Origin: an uncultured Bacilli bacterium
GTDB taxonomy: Bacteria; Bacillota_I; Bacilli_A; RF39; UBA660
Direction of reading: 5' to 3'
DNA: 64,000 nt
Assembly (NCBI GenBank): GCA_934140575.1
Contig: CAKPBJ010000001.1
Span: 186,001-250,000 of the forward strand
Shown here one piece after another: positions 19,133 through 27,505 of this stretch. Every line of letters begins with the position of its first letter. The stretch's first letter is position 1. Position numbers and translations under genes: made by a program. The notes below the pieces were generated by a model. That model ran no database searches, had not been told where the DNA came from, and was given only the letters and a program-made list of their open reading frames with translations.

Positions 19133-19159
19133 AAAAAAAATCATTCTTTCGAATGATTC
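19133..19159 (-). terminator. Terminator of the tRNA-Cys/Gly unit
   Basis: AATCATTC-GAAA-GAATGATT stem followed by eight Us on the minus strand. Confidence 0.9.
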
Positions 19160-19197
19160 ATATATGTAAGTCCGGATTTTCCGAACAGATTCCTCAA

Positions 19198-19272
19198 TGG
19201 AGCGAACGAGGGGAATCGAACCCCCATCACAGCCTTGGCAAGGCCGTATTCTAACCATTGAACCACGTTCGC
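19198..19272 (-). tRNA. tRNA-Gly (GCC)
   Basis: Acceptor GCGAACG pairs with CGTTCGC, followed by T and encoded CCA. The anticodon loop TTGCCAA gives GCC. It is eight bases downstream of tRNA-Cys. Confidence 0.95.
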
Positions 19273-19280
19273 ATATAAAT

Positions 19281-19354
19281 TGGAGGGGCCTACCGGATTT
19301 GAACCGGTGATCAGGGTGTTGCAGACCCACGCCTTACCACTTGGCTAAAGCCCC
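19281..19354 (-). tRNA. tRNA-Cys (GCA)
   Basis: Acceptor GGGGCTT pairs with AGGCCCC (one G-U), followed by T and encoded CCA. The anticodon loop CTGCAAC gives GCA. Confidence 0.95.
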
Positions 19355-19366
19355 GTTGCAATTAGT

Positions 19367-19396
19367 ATTATATCATATACACTTTTTATATTGCAA
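19367..19396 (-). promoter_or_regulatory. Promoter of the tRNA-Cys/Gly unit
   Basis: The minus strand shows TTGCAA (19391-19396), an 18-nt spacer and TATAAT (19367-19372), 12 bases before tRNA-Cys. Confidence 0.65.
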
Positions 19397-19433
19397 CTAA
19401 TTTATATATTTTATGTAAAAAAATTAGTGAAGA

Positions 19434-20648
19434 TTACCCTTTCTTCCAATAATTATATATATTTTCATAATTATATTTTAATTCATTACTTTCAACTATT
19501 TTCATTAAGCCTTCTGAGTCACTATATTTATAGAGTATTCCATCTGATATTAAAATAATGTTTCCATCTATTACTTGCCAGATATCTATATTAGATAATT
19601 CAAATAAATATTTACTATTATACTTTTTTCCTTTTATTTGACTATAAAATTTATTATCTTTTTTATAATAATAGTAATTTATATCTTCTTTTATATCTAG
19701 AGATTCTATTTTATTACTCTCTACTTTATAATTTGTAAAATATTGATTATCTTGAAAGAATGATGTTTTATCTAAAATTATTTCCTTGTTATTTCTATAT
19801 AAATAGTATTCATTATTTATACTTATCTCCTCTACTTTTTCTTTTTTTACATTTATTTTATATTGTTTTTTTTCTTTAGTATCTGTTACATAGATATCAT
19901 TATTATATACACCATTAATATATGATGTTTTTGATATTTTTTCTTGTGGCTTGAATTCTTTTAATTTATATTTGTCTAAATCATAATAATATATTTTTTC
20001 TATTCCATTAACTGACCTATTATCAAATATTACATAATACTTATTTACTATTGTTGCCATTACATTGTCGTAGATATCATTTGAAAGAATTGATTTATAT
20101 TGATAATTATTGTTTTTTACTATGTAAATTCCTCTATAATCCCAGATTGTATATACTTCATCATCATTTATATTATCTTTGTAGATACTTAGCTTTTTAT
20201 ATTTAGTTGTTTTATTTGTTTTATTTATAGTTGGAAAATTATATTTTTTTGCTTTTTTTAATATATTTTTATATTCTTTATTATTTTGTAGAGAGTAATT
20301 TGATACTTGTTCTTTTTTATTTAAACAGTAAATATTATTTTCTATTTTTTTATTTTTGTAAATTGGAATTATACAATTAATATCTTTACTTTTATATGTC
20401 TTTATGTCTTTTATTATTTGTTTTTGTTTGTTTATATTTTTATTTAATATGTATGTATATACTTTATCTTTATTAGTTATTTTTATAGTATATTGATGTT
20501 TTTTATTAATTATTTTAAAGTTTTCCGTTATTTTATATTTGAATATTTTATATTCTACTTTATGATTTGTCTTTATAATGTGTTTTATAAACATTATTAT
20601 TAGTATAAATAGAATTATTACTATTAGTTGTTTAACTCTTTTTTTCAT
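19434..20648 (-). CDS. Membrane-anchored protein of unknown function, Lys/Tyr/Asn-rich
   Basis: 404 residues. One N-terminal hydrophobic segment (about 8-24) after a KKR start points to a signal anchor. The rest is strongly Lys/Asn/Ile/Tyr-rich with repeated short beta strands (for example YTIWDYRGIYIV, YYVIFDNRSV, NGVYNNDIYVTD, NEYYLYRNN, DGNIILISDGILYKY), a spacing that would suit a beta-propeller-like extracytoplasmic domain. This fold guess is weak. No catalytic motif is seen. Start: ATG after AAGGTGGT. It is followed by the tRNA promoter region, with no clear terminator. Function unknown. Confidence 0.55.
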   Translation of the reverse strand: MKKRVKQLIVIILFILIIMFIKHIIKTNHKVEYKIFKYKITENFKIINKKHQYTIKITNKDKVYTYILNKNINKQKQIIKDIKTYKSKDINCIIPIYKNKKIENNIYCLNKKEQVSNYSLQNNKEYKNILKKAKKYNFPTINKTNKTTKYKKLSIYKDNINDDEVYTIWDYRGIYIVKNNNYQYKSILSNDIYDNVMATIVNKYYVIFDNRSVNGIEKIYYYDLDKYKLKEFKPQEKISKTSYINGVYNNDIYVTDTKEKKQYKINVKKEKVEEISINNEYYLYRNNKEIILDKTSFFQDNQYFTNYKVESNKIESLDIKEDINYYYYKKDNKFYSQIKGKKYNSKYLFELSNIDIWQVIDGNIILISDGILYKYSDSEGLMKIVESNELKYNYENIYNYWKKG

Positions 20649-20674
20649 TTTACCACCTTGTATAAATTATAAAG

Positions 20675-20699
20675 CAAAAAAAGACTAATTTCTAGTCTT
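20675..20699 (-). terminator. Terminator of the PH-like gene
   Basis: AAGACTA-GAAAT-TAGTCTT on the minus strand followed by a U run; overlaps the 3' end of the gene at 20692. Confidence 0.8.
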
Positions 20700-21150
20700 C
20701 TTCTTCTCTCTTTAGCCCATATTTTTTCTTTTCTTCAATCATGTAAGTTGAAATTTCATTTTCTATTTCTGTTAGGGCTGGTTTACTAATATTGGATAAT
20801 GTTACAAATTCTTTTATTGTATCTATATATACCTTTCCCCAAATAATACCACTTGATACTTTAATATCATTAAACATATCTGGTGTTATTGAGTTGAAAA
20901 AATATCCGAATACTACTCTTTTACTTGCAACTAGTAGACGTCTATTTGTTAAAACAACGGCTGCTGTTGTTATTATGTTGAATGGGTTATCATTTTTTTG
21001 AGCTGCAAATGCATAGATTACTTTTTCATCTGTTGCTAGATGTTTTCCTATTACTTGTGCATGACCTCGTAACCTCCAAGCAATTGTTCCTGGATGTCTA
21101 TTTTTAAATTCCAATAATTTTTTATATACAATACTTGTATTCATATCCAT
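20692..21150 (-). CDS. Bacterial PH-domain (YokE-like) protein
   Basis: 152 residues, soluble. The middle (about 42-120) follows the bacterial pleckstrin-homology/YokE-like layout: DEKVIYAFAAQKN, then AVVLTNRRLLVASKR, a short turn with FFNSITPDMFNDIKVSSG, and GKVYIDTIKEFVTLSNI. The TNRRLL strand is typical of this family. The C-terminal helix is charged. The biochemical role of these domains in bacteria is not settled. The start ATG follows AGGAGG by eight bases. It lies 15 bases downstream of the thioredoxin-like gene and ends in its own terminator, so the two are likely cotranscribed. Confidence 0.65.
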   Translation of the reverse strand: MDMNTSIVYKKLLEFKNRHPGTIAWRLRGHAQVIGKHLATDEKVIYAFAAQKNDNPFNIITTAAVVLTNRRLLVASKRVVFGYFFNSITPDMFNDIKVSSGIIWGKVYIDTIKEFVTLSNISKPALTEIENEISTYMIEEKKKYGLKREEED

Positions 21151-21165
21151 ATAGTATTCCTCCTT

Positions 21166-21696
21166 TTATTCATTTATAAAACCATTTGTTTTAAAGAAAC
21201 TTGTGTAATGAGCTTCATCAGTTAATCCATTAACAGAAGAAACAATCTTGTTATTTGAAACGATAAGTAAGAATGGTGTTCCAAATCCATCTTTAAATGT
21301 ATCATCAGAGTTAATAAATTTAGTTTGATCATCATCACTGAATTCATCAGTATTTAAATAATTTATTTCTATATTATATTTAAATGAAATATTTTGAAGA
21401 ATTGGTTCTGCAATTTGACAATAATGACATGTAGGTCTAGCTACTAAAACAATTTTGTTTTCTTCACCTGCATAATATTCAAGATATTTGTCTACATTAA
21501 TTTGTGTAAATTCTTTCTTTTCATCATCTTTTACTGTTTCACTTTCTTTTTGGGCATTCGTTACTATCGTTTGACCATCTTCCGTAGCTTTATCTGTTTT
21601 AGTATTGTTGCTATCTGTTCCTATCATAGAACAAATTATTATTAATATGACTGCTAAAACAATGCCTAAAATTATAAGTATTTTATTATTTTTCAT
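21166..21696 (-). CDS. Membrane-anchored thioredoxin-like protein
   Basis: 176 residues. An N-terminal hydrophobic segment (about 5-26) is followed by a Ser/Thr/Lys/Glu linker and a thioredoxin fold from about 65. The active-site pair is C90-H-Y-C93 in ARPTCHYCQIAEP, and the conserved cis-Pro motif appears as GTPFLLIV. It probably acts outside the membrane in thiol-disulfide exchange, although some related small proteins are inactive. C22 within the hydrophobic stretch is not in a good lipobox. Start: ATG after AGAGGTAG. It is upstream of, and likely cotranscribed with, the PH-like gene. Confidence 0.78.
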   Translation of the reverse strand: MKNNKILIILGIVLAVILIIICSMIGTDSNNTKTDKATEDGQTIVTNAQKESETVKDDEKKEFTQINVDKYLEYYAGEENKIVLVARPTCHYCQIAEPILQNISFKYNIEINYLNTDEFSDDDQTKFINSDDTFKDGFGTPFLLIVSNNKIVSSVNGLTDEAHYTSFFKTNGFINE

Positions 21697-21747
21697 ATAC
21701 TACCTCTTTCTATTTAAACTATACTAAATGAGTTTTATTTTTGTCAA

Positions 21748-23340
21748 CTAATTATTTGAATTTGATTCAATGTATTCTTCATAAGGAATTGATCTATCAG
21801 TGATTGTTCCATCTTTATGAATTTCTATTACTCTATTTGCTACTGTACTATTTAATTCATAGTCACGTGATGTAAAGAATAATTCTCCTTTAAAGTTACA
21901 TAATCCTTTATTTAGTGATGTAATACTTTCTAGGTCTAAATGGTTTGTTGGTTCATCTAGTATTAAGAAGTTTGGCTCTTCTAACATCATTTTTGATAAC
22001 ATACATCTGGCTTTTTCTCCTCCTGATAAGACACTTACTTTTTTAAAGACATCTTCTCCTGAGAATAACATTCTTCCTAAGAAACCTCTTAGTATCGTTT
22101 CATCTTTTATATCATAGAATTGTCCAATCCATTCCATAATATTTTTATCTGTTTTAAAGTACTCATTATTATCTTGTGGTAGATATCCTGGATTTATTGT
22201 TTTACCCCACTCTATGCTTCCTTTATCATACTTTTCTTTTCCCGTTAAAATATTAAATAGTGTTGTTTTTACCATATCATCTTCAGCTAAGAAACATATT
22301 TTATCTCCTTTTAAAACTGTAAATGATACTTTATTTAATATTATTTTACCATCTATTTCCTTAGTTAAATTTTCTACTTTTAATATTTCTTTTCCTGCTG
22401 GTTTTTCTATTTTAAAATCAATGTATGGATATTTTCTACTTGATGGAACTATTTCATCTAGTTGGATTTTTTCTAACATTTTTTTACGAGAAGTTGCCTG
22501 TTTAGATTTTGATGCATTAGCGCTGAATCTTGCGATGAATGATTGTAATTCTTTTATCTTTTCTTCTTTTTTCTTATTGGACTCTCTCATTTGTCTTTGT
22601 AATAATTCACTTGATTCATACCAGAAATCATAGTTACCAATATATAATTTAATTTTTGAATAATCAATATCACATATGTGAGTACATACTTTATTTAAGA
22701 AGTGTCTGTCATGTGAAACTATTATTACTGTGTTATTGAAATTGATTAAAAATTCTTCTAACCACTTAATTGCTTCTATATCTAAACTGTTTGTTGGTTC
22801 ATCTAGAAGTAATATATCAGGGTTACCAAATAATGCTTGTGCTAGTAATACTTTAACTCTTAGCTTTACTGGAAGTTCTTTCATTTCCATGTAGTGATAT
22901 TCTTCTTTAACACCTAAGTTATTAAGAAGTTGAGCTGCATCTGGCTCTGCATTCCATCCATCAAGGTCTAAGAATTCAGCTTCTAAATTAGCTAATTTCA
23001 TACCGTCTTCTTCTGTAAACTCAGTTTGACAATACATTTTGTCTTTCTCTTCCATAATTTCGTATAATTTAGTATTTCCCATTATAACTACATCAATTAC
23101 ACGTTTATCATCAAATTGATAATGGTCTTGTTTTAAGAAAGATAATCTTTCTCCTTTTGTTATAGTTATTTCCCCAGTAGTTGTTTCTAATTCGCCACTC
23201 AATAATTTTAAAAATGTTGACTTTCCACTACCGTTTGCACCTATAAGTCCATAGCAATTACCATTTGTAAATTTTATATTTACATCTTCAAATAAAGTCC
23301 TTTTTCCAAACTTTAAACTTACATTAGATACTTGTATCAT
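21748..23340 (-). CDS. ABC-F family ATPase (YkpA/YbiT-type)
   Basis: 530 residues with two ABC domains and no membrane segments, as in ribosome-associated ABC-F proteins. Domain 1: Walker A GANGSGKST near 33-41, Walker B ILLLDEPTNSLD, and a C-loop region that reads ELPVKLRVKVLLAQ instead of LSGGQ. A charged linker (about 240-300) follows. Domain 2: the Walker A region reads LAEDDMVKTTLF, as in the YkpA branch where GENELAKTT replaces GxxGxGKT; the intact signature VLSGGEKAR and DEPTNHLD follow. Family members gate the E site or rescue translation. The altered first signature is notable. Start: ATG after GAGGTGG. Single gene. Confidence 0.85.
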   Translation of the reverse strand: MIQVSNVSLKFGKRTLFEDVNIKFTNGNCYGLIGANGSGKSTFLKLLSGELETTTGEITITKGERLSFLKQDHYQFDDKRVIDVVIMGNTKLYEIMEEKDKMYCQTEFTEEDGMKLANLEAEFLDLDGWNAEPDAAQLLNNLGVKEEYHYMEMKELPVKLRVKVLLAQALFGNPDILLLDEPTNSLDIEAIKWLEEFLINFNNTVIIVSHDRHFLNKVCTHICDIDYSKIKLYIGNYDFWYESSELLQRQMRESNKKKEEKIKELQSFIARFSANASKSKQATSRKKMLEKIQLDEIVPSSRKYPYIDFKIEKPAGKEILKVENLTKEIDGKIILNKVSFTVLKGDKICFLAEDDMVKTTLFNILTGKEKYDKGSIEWGKTINPGYLPQDNNEYFKTDKNIMEWIGQFYDIKDETILRGFLGRMLFSGEDVFKKVSVLSGGEKARCMLSKMMLEEPNFLILDEPTNHLDLESITSLNKGLCNFKGELFFTSRDYELNSTVANRVIEIHKDGTITDRSIPYEEYIESNSNN

Positions 23341-23381
23341 TTTACCACCTCAAAACTTATTATATTTTACTATAAACATTT

Positions 23382-23411
23382 AAAAAAAACAAGCTTGTGA
23401 AATTGCTTGTT
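23382..23411 (-). terminator. Terminator of the kinase-like gene
   Basis: AACAAGC and GCTTGTT flank a 10-nt loop, then eight Us, on the minus strand. Confidence 0.85.
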
Positions 23412-24079
23412 TATATTATTTTTTTGACTAATTCTTTAATATTTGAGTGACCATCTATTATTTCGTCAAAATATGCACTACATTCTGTATCTGGTTCTTT
23501 CATTTCTAGTAAACCTTTTAATGCTTGTATTTTATCATTTTGAACATTTGCTTTTCTTAAATCTTGAATAATAAGTGCTTGTAATAATATATATAGTTGA
23601 TATTTATTTAAATTTTCTAAGTTTTCTATGTTATCTGTTTTAAATATAGTATATCTGCTTGGATCTGATAAATAAAGAGAACCGTTAAATATAGTGTTTT
23701 TTGGGTCAATACCATTTAATAAAACTTGTTTTGAACTCAATACTCTTACATCCTCTTCTAGTTCTTTTACATTTCTTATAAAGTCATTTTTAGGTATACT
23801 TATTATATTTTTACTTCTAGGTTTTTGAGAAACTAATTTTAATGTATAGCCTTTGAAAGTGTTATTATAAAATAATAAGTTTTTTGGTAGAAGAATTTTA
23901 TCAGTTCTCAATCCTGATAAATATTTTGCTGTATCTCCATCTATACATTCATTTAATTCTTCATTTTCTAATACTTTTAGTGCAGTTTTTTCTAAACGAT
24001 ATACATAGCCTCTTTTTCCCTGAGCTATTTTTTGTAATTTGTTTAGGTCAATTTCTTTTTTATTTATTCTATATCCCAT
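23411..24079 (-). CDS. Small protein-kinase-like (possibly pseudokinase) protein
   Basis: 222 residues. The N-terminus has a glycine-rich-loop-like AQGKRGYVYRL (19-29) followed by ALKVL with Lys35 where kinases hold the ATP lysine. Later GIDPKNTIF resembles the catalytic-loop H-x-D-x-x-x-x-N pattern but lacks the catalytic HxD (the D is displaced), and LSDPSRY resembles the DFG-like Mg site as DPS. This layout suggests a protein-kinase or aminoglycoside-kinase fold that may bind nucleotide with altered catalysis. Start: ATG after GGAGG with four-base spacing. It lies just downstream of the membrane gene at 24113. I do not know a named family for it. Confidence 0.5.
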   Translation of the reverse strand: MGYRINKKEIDLNKLQKIAQGKRGYVYRLEKTALKVLENEELNECIDGDTAKYLSGLRTDKILLPKNLLFYNNTFKGYTLKLVSQKPRSKNIISIPKNDFIRNVKELEEDVRVLSSKQVLLNGIDPKNTIFNGSLYLSDPSRYTIFKTDNIENLENLNKYQLYILLQALIIQDLRKANVQNDKIQALKGLLEMKEPDTECSAYFDEIIDGHSNIKELVKKII

Positions 24080-24112
24080 AAAGCCTCCATTTGACTATAT
24101 TATAACATAATT

Positions 24113-24715
24113 TTACTTTTTGTAGAAATTTGATATAAATTTAGCAAATTCGTATAGAATAATATTACTTTTATTTATTGCGAAACTTTTACCTATTGCT
24201 TTTCCACCTATTGTTATAGAGGCAATTATTGCAGCTACTGTTATACTTGTTAGTAGTGCGTTTAATTTAAAATCTAATACTAATGTGGCTGCTATTGATG
24301 TTGCTGCTGCTCCTGATATGATACCACATACATCTCCGATAACATCACAGCAGAAACTAGATACTTTATCGGCATTTTTTTTAAACTTAACCGCAATGTT
24401 AGCACCTTTTACTTTTCTTGAACTCATCGAATGGAATACTTTTTCATCTGCTGATGTAACAGACACTCCAATTATGTCAAATAGTATACCTAGAAATACG
24501 AAAAATAAAGTTACAATAATACCAAGCCATAATGAAAGATTTGGTATTGTTGTTTCTGAAATAAAAGATAAGCAAAAAGATGAAATGAAAGCTACTGATA
24601 CTACGGTCATTACCCATTTTTTATTTACTTGTTCTTTCTTTACTTTTTCTTTTTTCTTAGTAACTTCTACTAAATTATCAAATTCATTGTTCTTTTTTTT
24701 ATTTTTATTAAACAT
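24113..24715 (-). CDS. Integral membrane protein, DUF21/CorB-annotated-like small family
   Basis: 200 residues: a charged N-terminus (Lys/Glu to about 33), then hydrophobic helices at about 36-52, 60-85, 128-145 and 150-170. It contains GVSVTSADEKVFHSMSSRKV and SSFCCDVIGDVCGIISG. I recall small Clostridia/Bacilli proteins with this core labelled as Mg/Co transporter CorB-like, having only part of the CorB/CNNM membrane region and no CBS domains, so transport is unproven. The ATG follows AGGAG. The start lies only 19 bases after the terminator of the large noncoding RNA upstream, with no separate promoter visible, so it may depend on readthrough from that RNA. Confidence 0.6.
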   Translation of the reverse strand: MFNKNKKKNNEFDNLVEVTKKKEKVKKEQVNKKWVMTVVSVAFISSFCLSFISETTIPNLSLWLGIIVTLFFVFLGILFDIIGVSVTSADEKVFHSMSSRKVKGANIAVKFKKNADKVSSFCCDVIGDVCGIISGAAATSIAATLVLDFKLNALLTSITVAAIIASITIGGKAIGKSFAINKSNIILYEFAKFISNFYKK

Positions 24716-24733
24716 TTTTTCTCCTATCGTTTC

Positions 24734-24758
24734 AAAAAAAAAGTAGTTAAACTACTTT
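24734..24758 (-). terminator. Terminator of the large structured RNA
   Basis: AAAGTAGT-TTA-ACTACTTT stem followed by nine Us on the minus strand. Confidence 0.9.
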
Positions 24759-25333
24759 ATTATTCTTAATTGTTTGGCTATCAAAATAGTAAACTTTGGG
24801 CCTTAGGTCAAGTAGGATTTCCCTAATTCTTACACTTCCGTTACCAGATGTGCGGTTCCCCTTTACAAGAATTAATATGTCGTTTCCGATTCATACGACT
24901 TGATTGCCACTTAGTGCCCACTGCAATCCTATAATGAAGTACACCCTAGGAGATTTCCTCTCCAACACTTTATTATTAATCCTTTTTTGCAAAAACAATT
25001 TCAAGACGCACACTTTTATGAGCGGCCTGTTCATAAAAGCTTGATCATCTATCCCAAAATTTTCACTCAAGACAGGCTACGCTGTACATAACTTTCGCCA
25101 TATACAGGTTTAATCCTATAACGTATATAATCACACGATGTTAGGTCTCCACGAATAATGGGTCGGGATTCATATGCCATTATGAGTCGCCCATCATTCT
25201 TCATCTCCAGCATCCACCCCAAACTGGGCGTAAGAAGCAGACACCAAAGGTTTCACAGATGTGCCCTTTAACGAATTTTTAAGCTCGTCTTCCTAATAAA
25301 GTAATTGACTAGAATAGTGTGCCATCAATTACA
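24738..25333 (-). ncRNA. Large (~600 nt) ornate structured noncoding RNA; class unresolved (ROOL/OLE-size)
   Basis: A gene-free segment clearly richer in G+C than its surroundings, with a consensus promoter at one end (25340-25368) and an intrinsic terminator at the other. Reading the minus strand, many long helices form: 25325-25332 with 25301-25308 (8 bp); 25190-25199 with 25153-25162 (10 bp) enclosing a TCATA/TATGA stem; a 9-bp stem 25031-25039 with 25013-25021 whose 9-nt loop (25022-25030) is complementary over six bases to 25072-25077, a pseudoknot; GGAGA-GGAAA-TCTCC near 24950; GATTGC/GCAATC and AATTCTT/AAGAATT stems further 3'. Several GAAA-type loops occur. There is no tRNA-like domain (not tmRNA), no RNase P CR-I/CR-V, and no intron domain V. 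Length matches ROOL (about 580 nt) or OLE RNAs, but I cannot confirm either. Confidence 0.75.
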
Positions 25334-25339
25334 GTCTAG

Positions 25340-25368
25340 ATTTTATCATAATTTAGTTAATTTGTCAA
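25340..25368 (-). promoter_or_regulatory. Consensus promoter of the large structured RNA
   Basis: The minus strand shows TTGACA (25363-25368), exactly 17 nt of spacer, and TAAAAT (25340-25345). The expected start is near 25333, right before the first helix of the RNA. Confidence 0.85.
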
Positions 25369-25479
25369 GCAACCACAACCACAACTGCAACCGCTAAACA
25401 TCAAAATTAGCTTTCCTGTAAGGTTCAATATAATGTTTTTTATGATTTATTTATATTTTTAATTTTAATAATGTCCTTA

Positions 25480-26523
25480 TTATTTTGAATACACTTTTGG
25501 AATTGATGTTTCTTCTTCTTTTAATTTTTCTGAAAAATAAGGTTTATTCAATATACCATTTTCTGCTAGGTATATTAAGTAATCAGATATTGGTTCTTCA
25601 CTAGTCATACACTGAATAATACCTCGATAGTATAAATAATTATTATATTGGTCTAATCCATTTTCATTGTCTTTTAAATATATGAAATATGAATCTAAAT
25701 ATGTTATTACTTGTTTAAATTCTTCTTCGTTTATATCTTTGTTTGCTTCATATGATTCAAAAATACTATTCAAATTAGTTAAGAACTTTTCTGTTCTTTC
25801 TGTTCCGCCTATTCTTTCTAGATTGTCTTTAATAATTGAAATGTTCCCTTTACTATACGCTTTTAAAACATTATCGCTTCCTATAAGTTCACATAATATT
25901 TTAACTGATGCTATTTCAAAGGGATATGAATTAACTTCTGCATAGGGATCATTTGAAATGTATTCATTATTTAATAATTCTGTCATACCTTCTATAAAAT
26001 ATGAAGGTGTTGATGCTAATGGAGTGCGTGTATAAATACAATGGATAAATTCATGGGTTAATACTTCGTCTCTAGTATAATTTTTTGGTCCATACACTTC
26101 TATTTTATGTGGAATATCAAAATATGCTGCTAAAACATTTTCTTCCAAGCCGCTTCTAAGTGGACAGTCATATTCTACTTTTACAGTTGATAAAGCAGCT
26201 TTAGCTATTAATGTATTTAAATATTCATTTTCAGACATTAAATCTTTTAATGAATATATAACTTCTTTTTCTTTTTTTGATAAATGTTCATTATTTATTA
26301 TTGCAACTAGCAATTTTTGCAGATTTCTATTGTTTTTTTCTTCTTCCGTTTCTTCTCCAAAGTAGTCTTCGACTTCTTCTATCATTTTATCTTGTGGGTC
26401 TATTTCTAAAATGCTTGTAATTGTTGGAACTACGTTTTTTGCTAATGCATCTGATGCTGTATTATATATAATCCCTGCAGCTAAAAATATTGCAATAATT
26501 CTTTTACTTCTTACTTTTAACAT
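25480..26523 (-). CDS. Secreted zinc metallopeptidase-like protein (HExxH)
   Basis: 347 residues. A Sec signal peptide is evident: RSKR, a hydrophobic core (about 9-20) and an ALAK cleavage-like site near 26-29. The zinc motif HEFIH lies at 157-161 and a possible third ligand is E178 in YFIEGMTELL, the gluzincin arrangement. It probably hydrolyses peptides outside the cell or at the wall; the substrate is unknown. The acidic linker (about 48-65) and helical C-terminus have no recognised domain. Start: ATG after GGGGGATT. It lies downstream of the glucosaminidase gene, and both are exported proteins. Confidence 0.7.
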   Translation of the reverse strand: MLKVRSKRIIAIFLAAGIIYNTASDALAKNVVPTITSILEIDPQDKMIEEVEDYFGEETEEEKNNRNLQKLLVAIINNEHLSKKEKEVIYSLKDLMSENEYLNTLIAKAALSTVKVEYDCPLRSGLEENVLAAYFDIPHKIEVYGPKNYTRDEVLTHEFIHCIYTRTPLASTPSYFIEGMTELLNNEYISNDPYAEVNSYPFEIASVKILCELIGSDNVLKAYSKGNISIIKDNLERIGGTERTEKFLTNLNSIFESYEANKDINEEEFKQVITYLDSYFIYLKDNENGLDQYNNYLYYRGIIQCMTSEEPISDYLIYLAENGILNKPYFSEKLKEEETSIPKVYSK

Positions 26524-26589
26524 ATTAATCCCCCTAAACGACGGTTCTAATTATATCACAAAGTAAAAGAAAAGCAAATTAGTTATTAA

Positions 26590-27285
26590 TTAATTTGCTC
26601 TTATTTGACTAACATATGAATTTATTTTACTTACCCAAGTATTGCTTTCTGCATATTTTGGTCCGATTGCTTCTACTGTATTTAATCCTCTTGAGTAATA
26701 ATTTCTATAAAGATTATCAATAAATCCTACTAAACCTTCATCAATTGAGTTGTAGGCTTTATATGACCCACCATTACAACCAGGTGCTCCTTTTTGGCCA
26801 CCAAAATTATTACATGTTCTTGCTAATCTTGAGCATGAGTGCTTGCAACCAGTTTCGTGTAATAGTATAGCCACTGCAACATATGGGTCTACTCCTTTAT
26901 TAACACATTCTGATGCTATTAAGGCACCTTTTCCTGCAACTATATCAGTTCCAAGATTCCTGTCTAATTTTACAGCTAATTCTTCTAAAGTCATGCCTTC
27001 ATAAACTTCTATTCTTGGTGGGACTATAACAGATGCTGGAGCTGTTTCCATATCAACAGCAGTTAATAAATCTGTTGTTTTTTTATTTTCTTCTGTTGTT
27101 TCTTTATTTGTATCTTGAATTATCATGTTTGCACTTGCTGCCATATTTTGGATTTTAAAATCACTTATATTTACATTAGTATTCAAAGCCTGTGTAGACT
27201 CTTCCTTTTGTATTACCATTCCAACTGAAATCATTAGAATTCCAACTATAAGAGTAATACTACTAATTAATTTTATTCTTTTCAA
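26590..27285 (-). CDS. Exported glucosaminidase/lysozyme-like wall hydrolase
   Basis: 231 residues. The signal anchor (about 6-25) is followed by a low-complexity Thr/Glu linker (about 30-85) and a lysozyme-like domain with KGALIASECVNKGVDP, AILLHETGCKH (candidate catalytic E144), CNNFGGQKG and a C-terminal YAESNTWVSKI, matching the GH73/mannosyl-glycoprotein endo-beta-N-acetylglucosaminidase type pattern. It is likely to cut peptidoglycan glycan strands. Four Cys (147, 151, 158, 170) are unusual for a Firmicute wall enzyme and may form disulfides. The start is a TTG: GAGGTGAA sits seven bases upstream and no ATG is available in frame nearby. Confidence 0.75.
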   Translation of the reverse strand: MKRIKLISSITLIVGILMISVGMVIQKEESTQALNTNVNISDFKIQNMAASANMIIQDTNKETTEENKKTTDLLTAVDMETAPASVIVPPRIEVYEGMTLEELAVKLDRNLGTDIVAGKGALIASECVNKGVDPYVAVAILLHETGCKHSCSRLARTCNNFGGQKGAPGCNGGSYKAYNSIDEGLVGFIDNLYRNYYSRGLNTVEAIGPKYAESNTWVSKINSYVSQIRAN

Positions 27286-27505
27286 AATAATTCACCTCAA
27301 TGTGTAATTGATGAATCAATTTTACTATGATTATTTTTTTTTGTCAAATTTAGATACTTTTAGATAAATTGTTTAGAAGTAGATTTTATTTAATAATTTA
27401 TTGTGAAATAATGAAAGAAATTGGATGAGTATTGGAAAATTATAAATACTTTTTTATAAATTTGTGTTTATAAATTATATGTTTTATAATGAATTTGGTG
27501 ATTAT

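Noticed and set aside
19034..19330. 98-residue minus-strand ORF
   Set aside because: It runs through tRNA-Gly and tRNA-Cys and the start of the relaxase relic; a chance frame.
24734..25333. tmRNA, RNase P RNA, SRP RNA or a group II intron
   Set aside because: No tRNA-like T-arm with CCA, no tag ORF, no RNase P CR-I (GAGGAAAGUCC followed by UGC) or CR-V, and no domain V hairpin. A GAGGAAATCTCC match is only a local stem.
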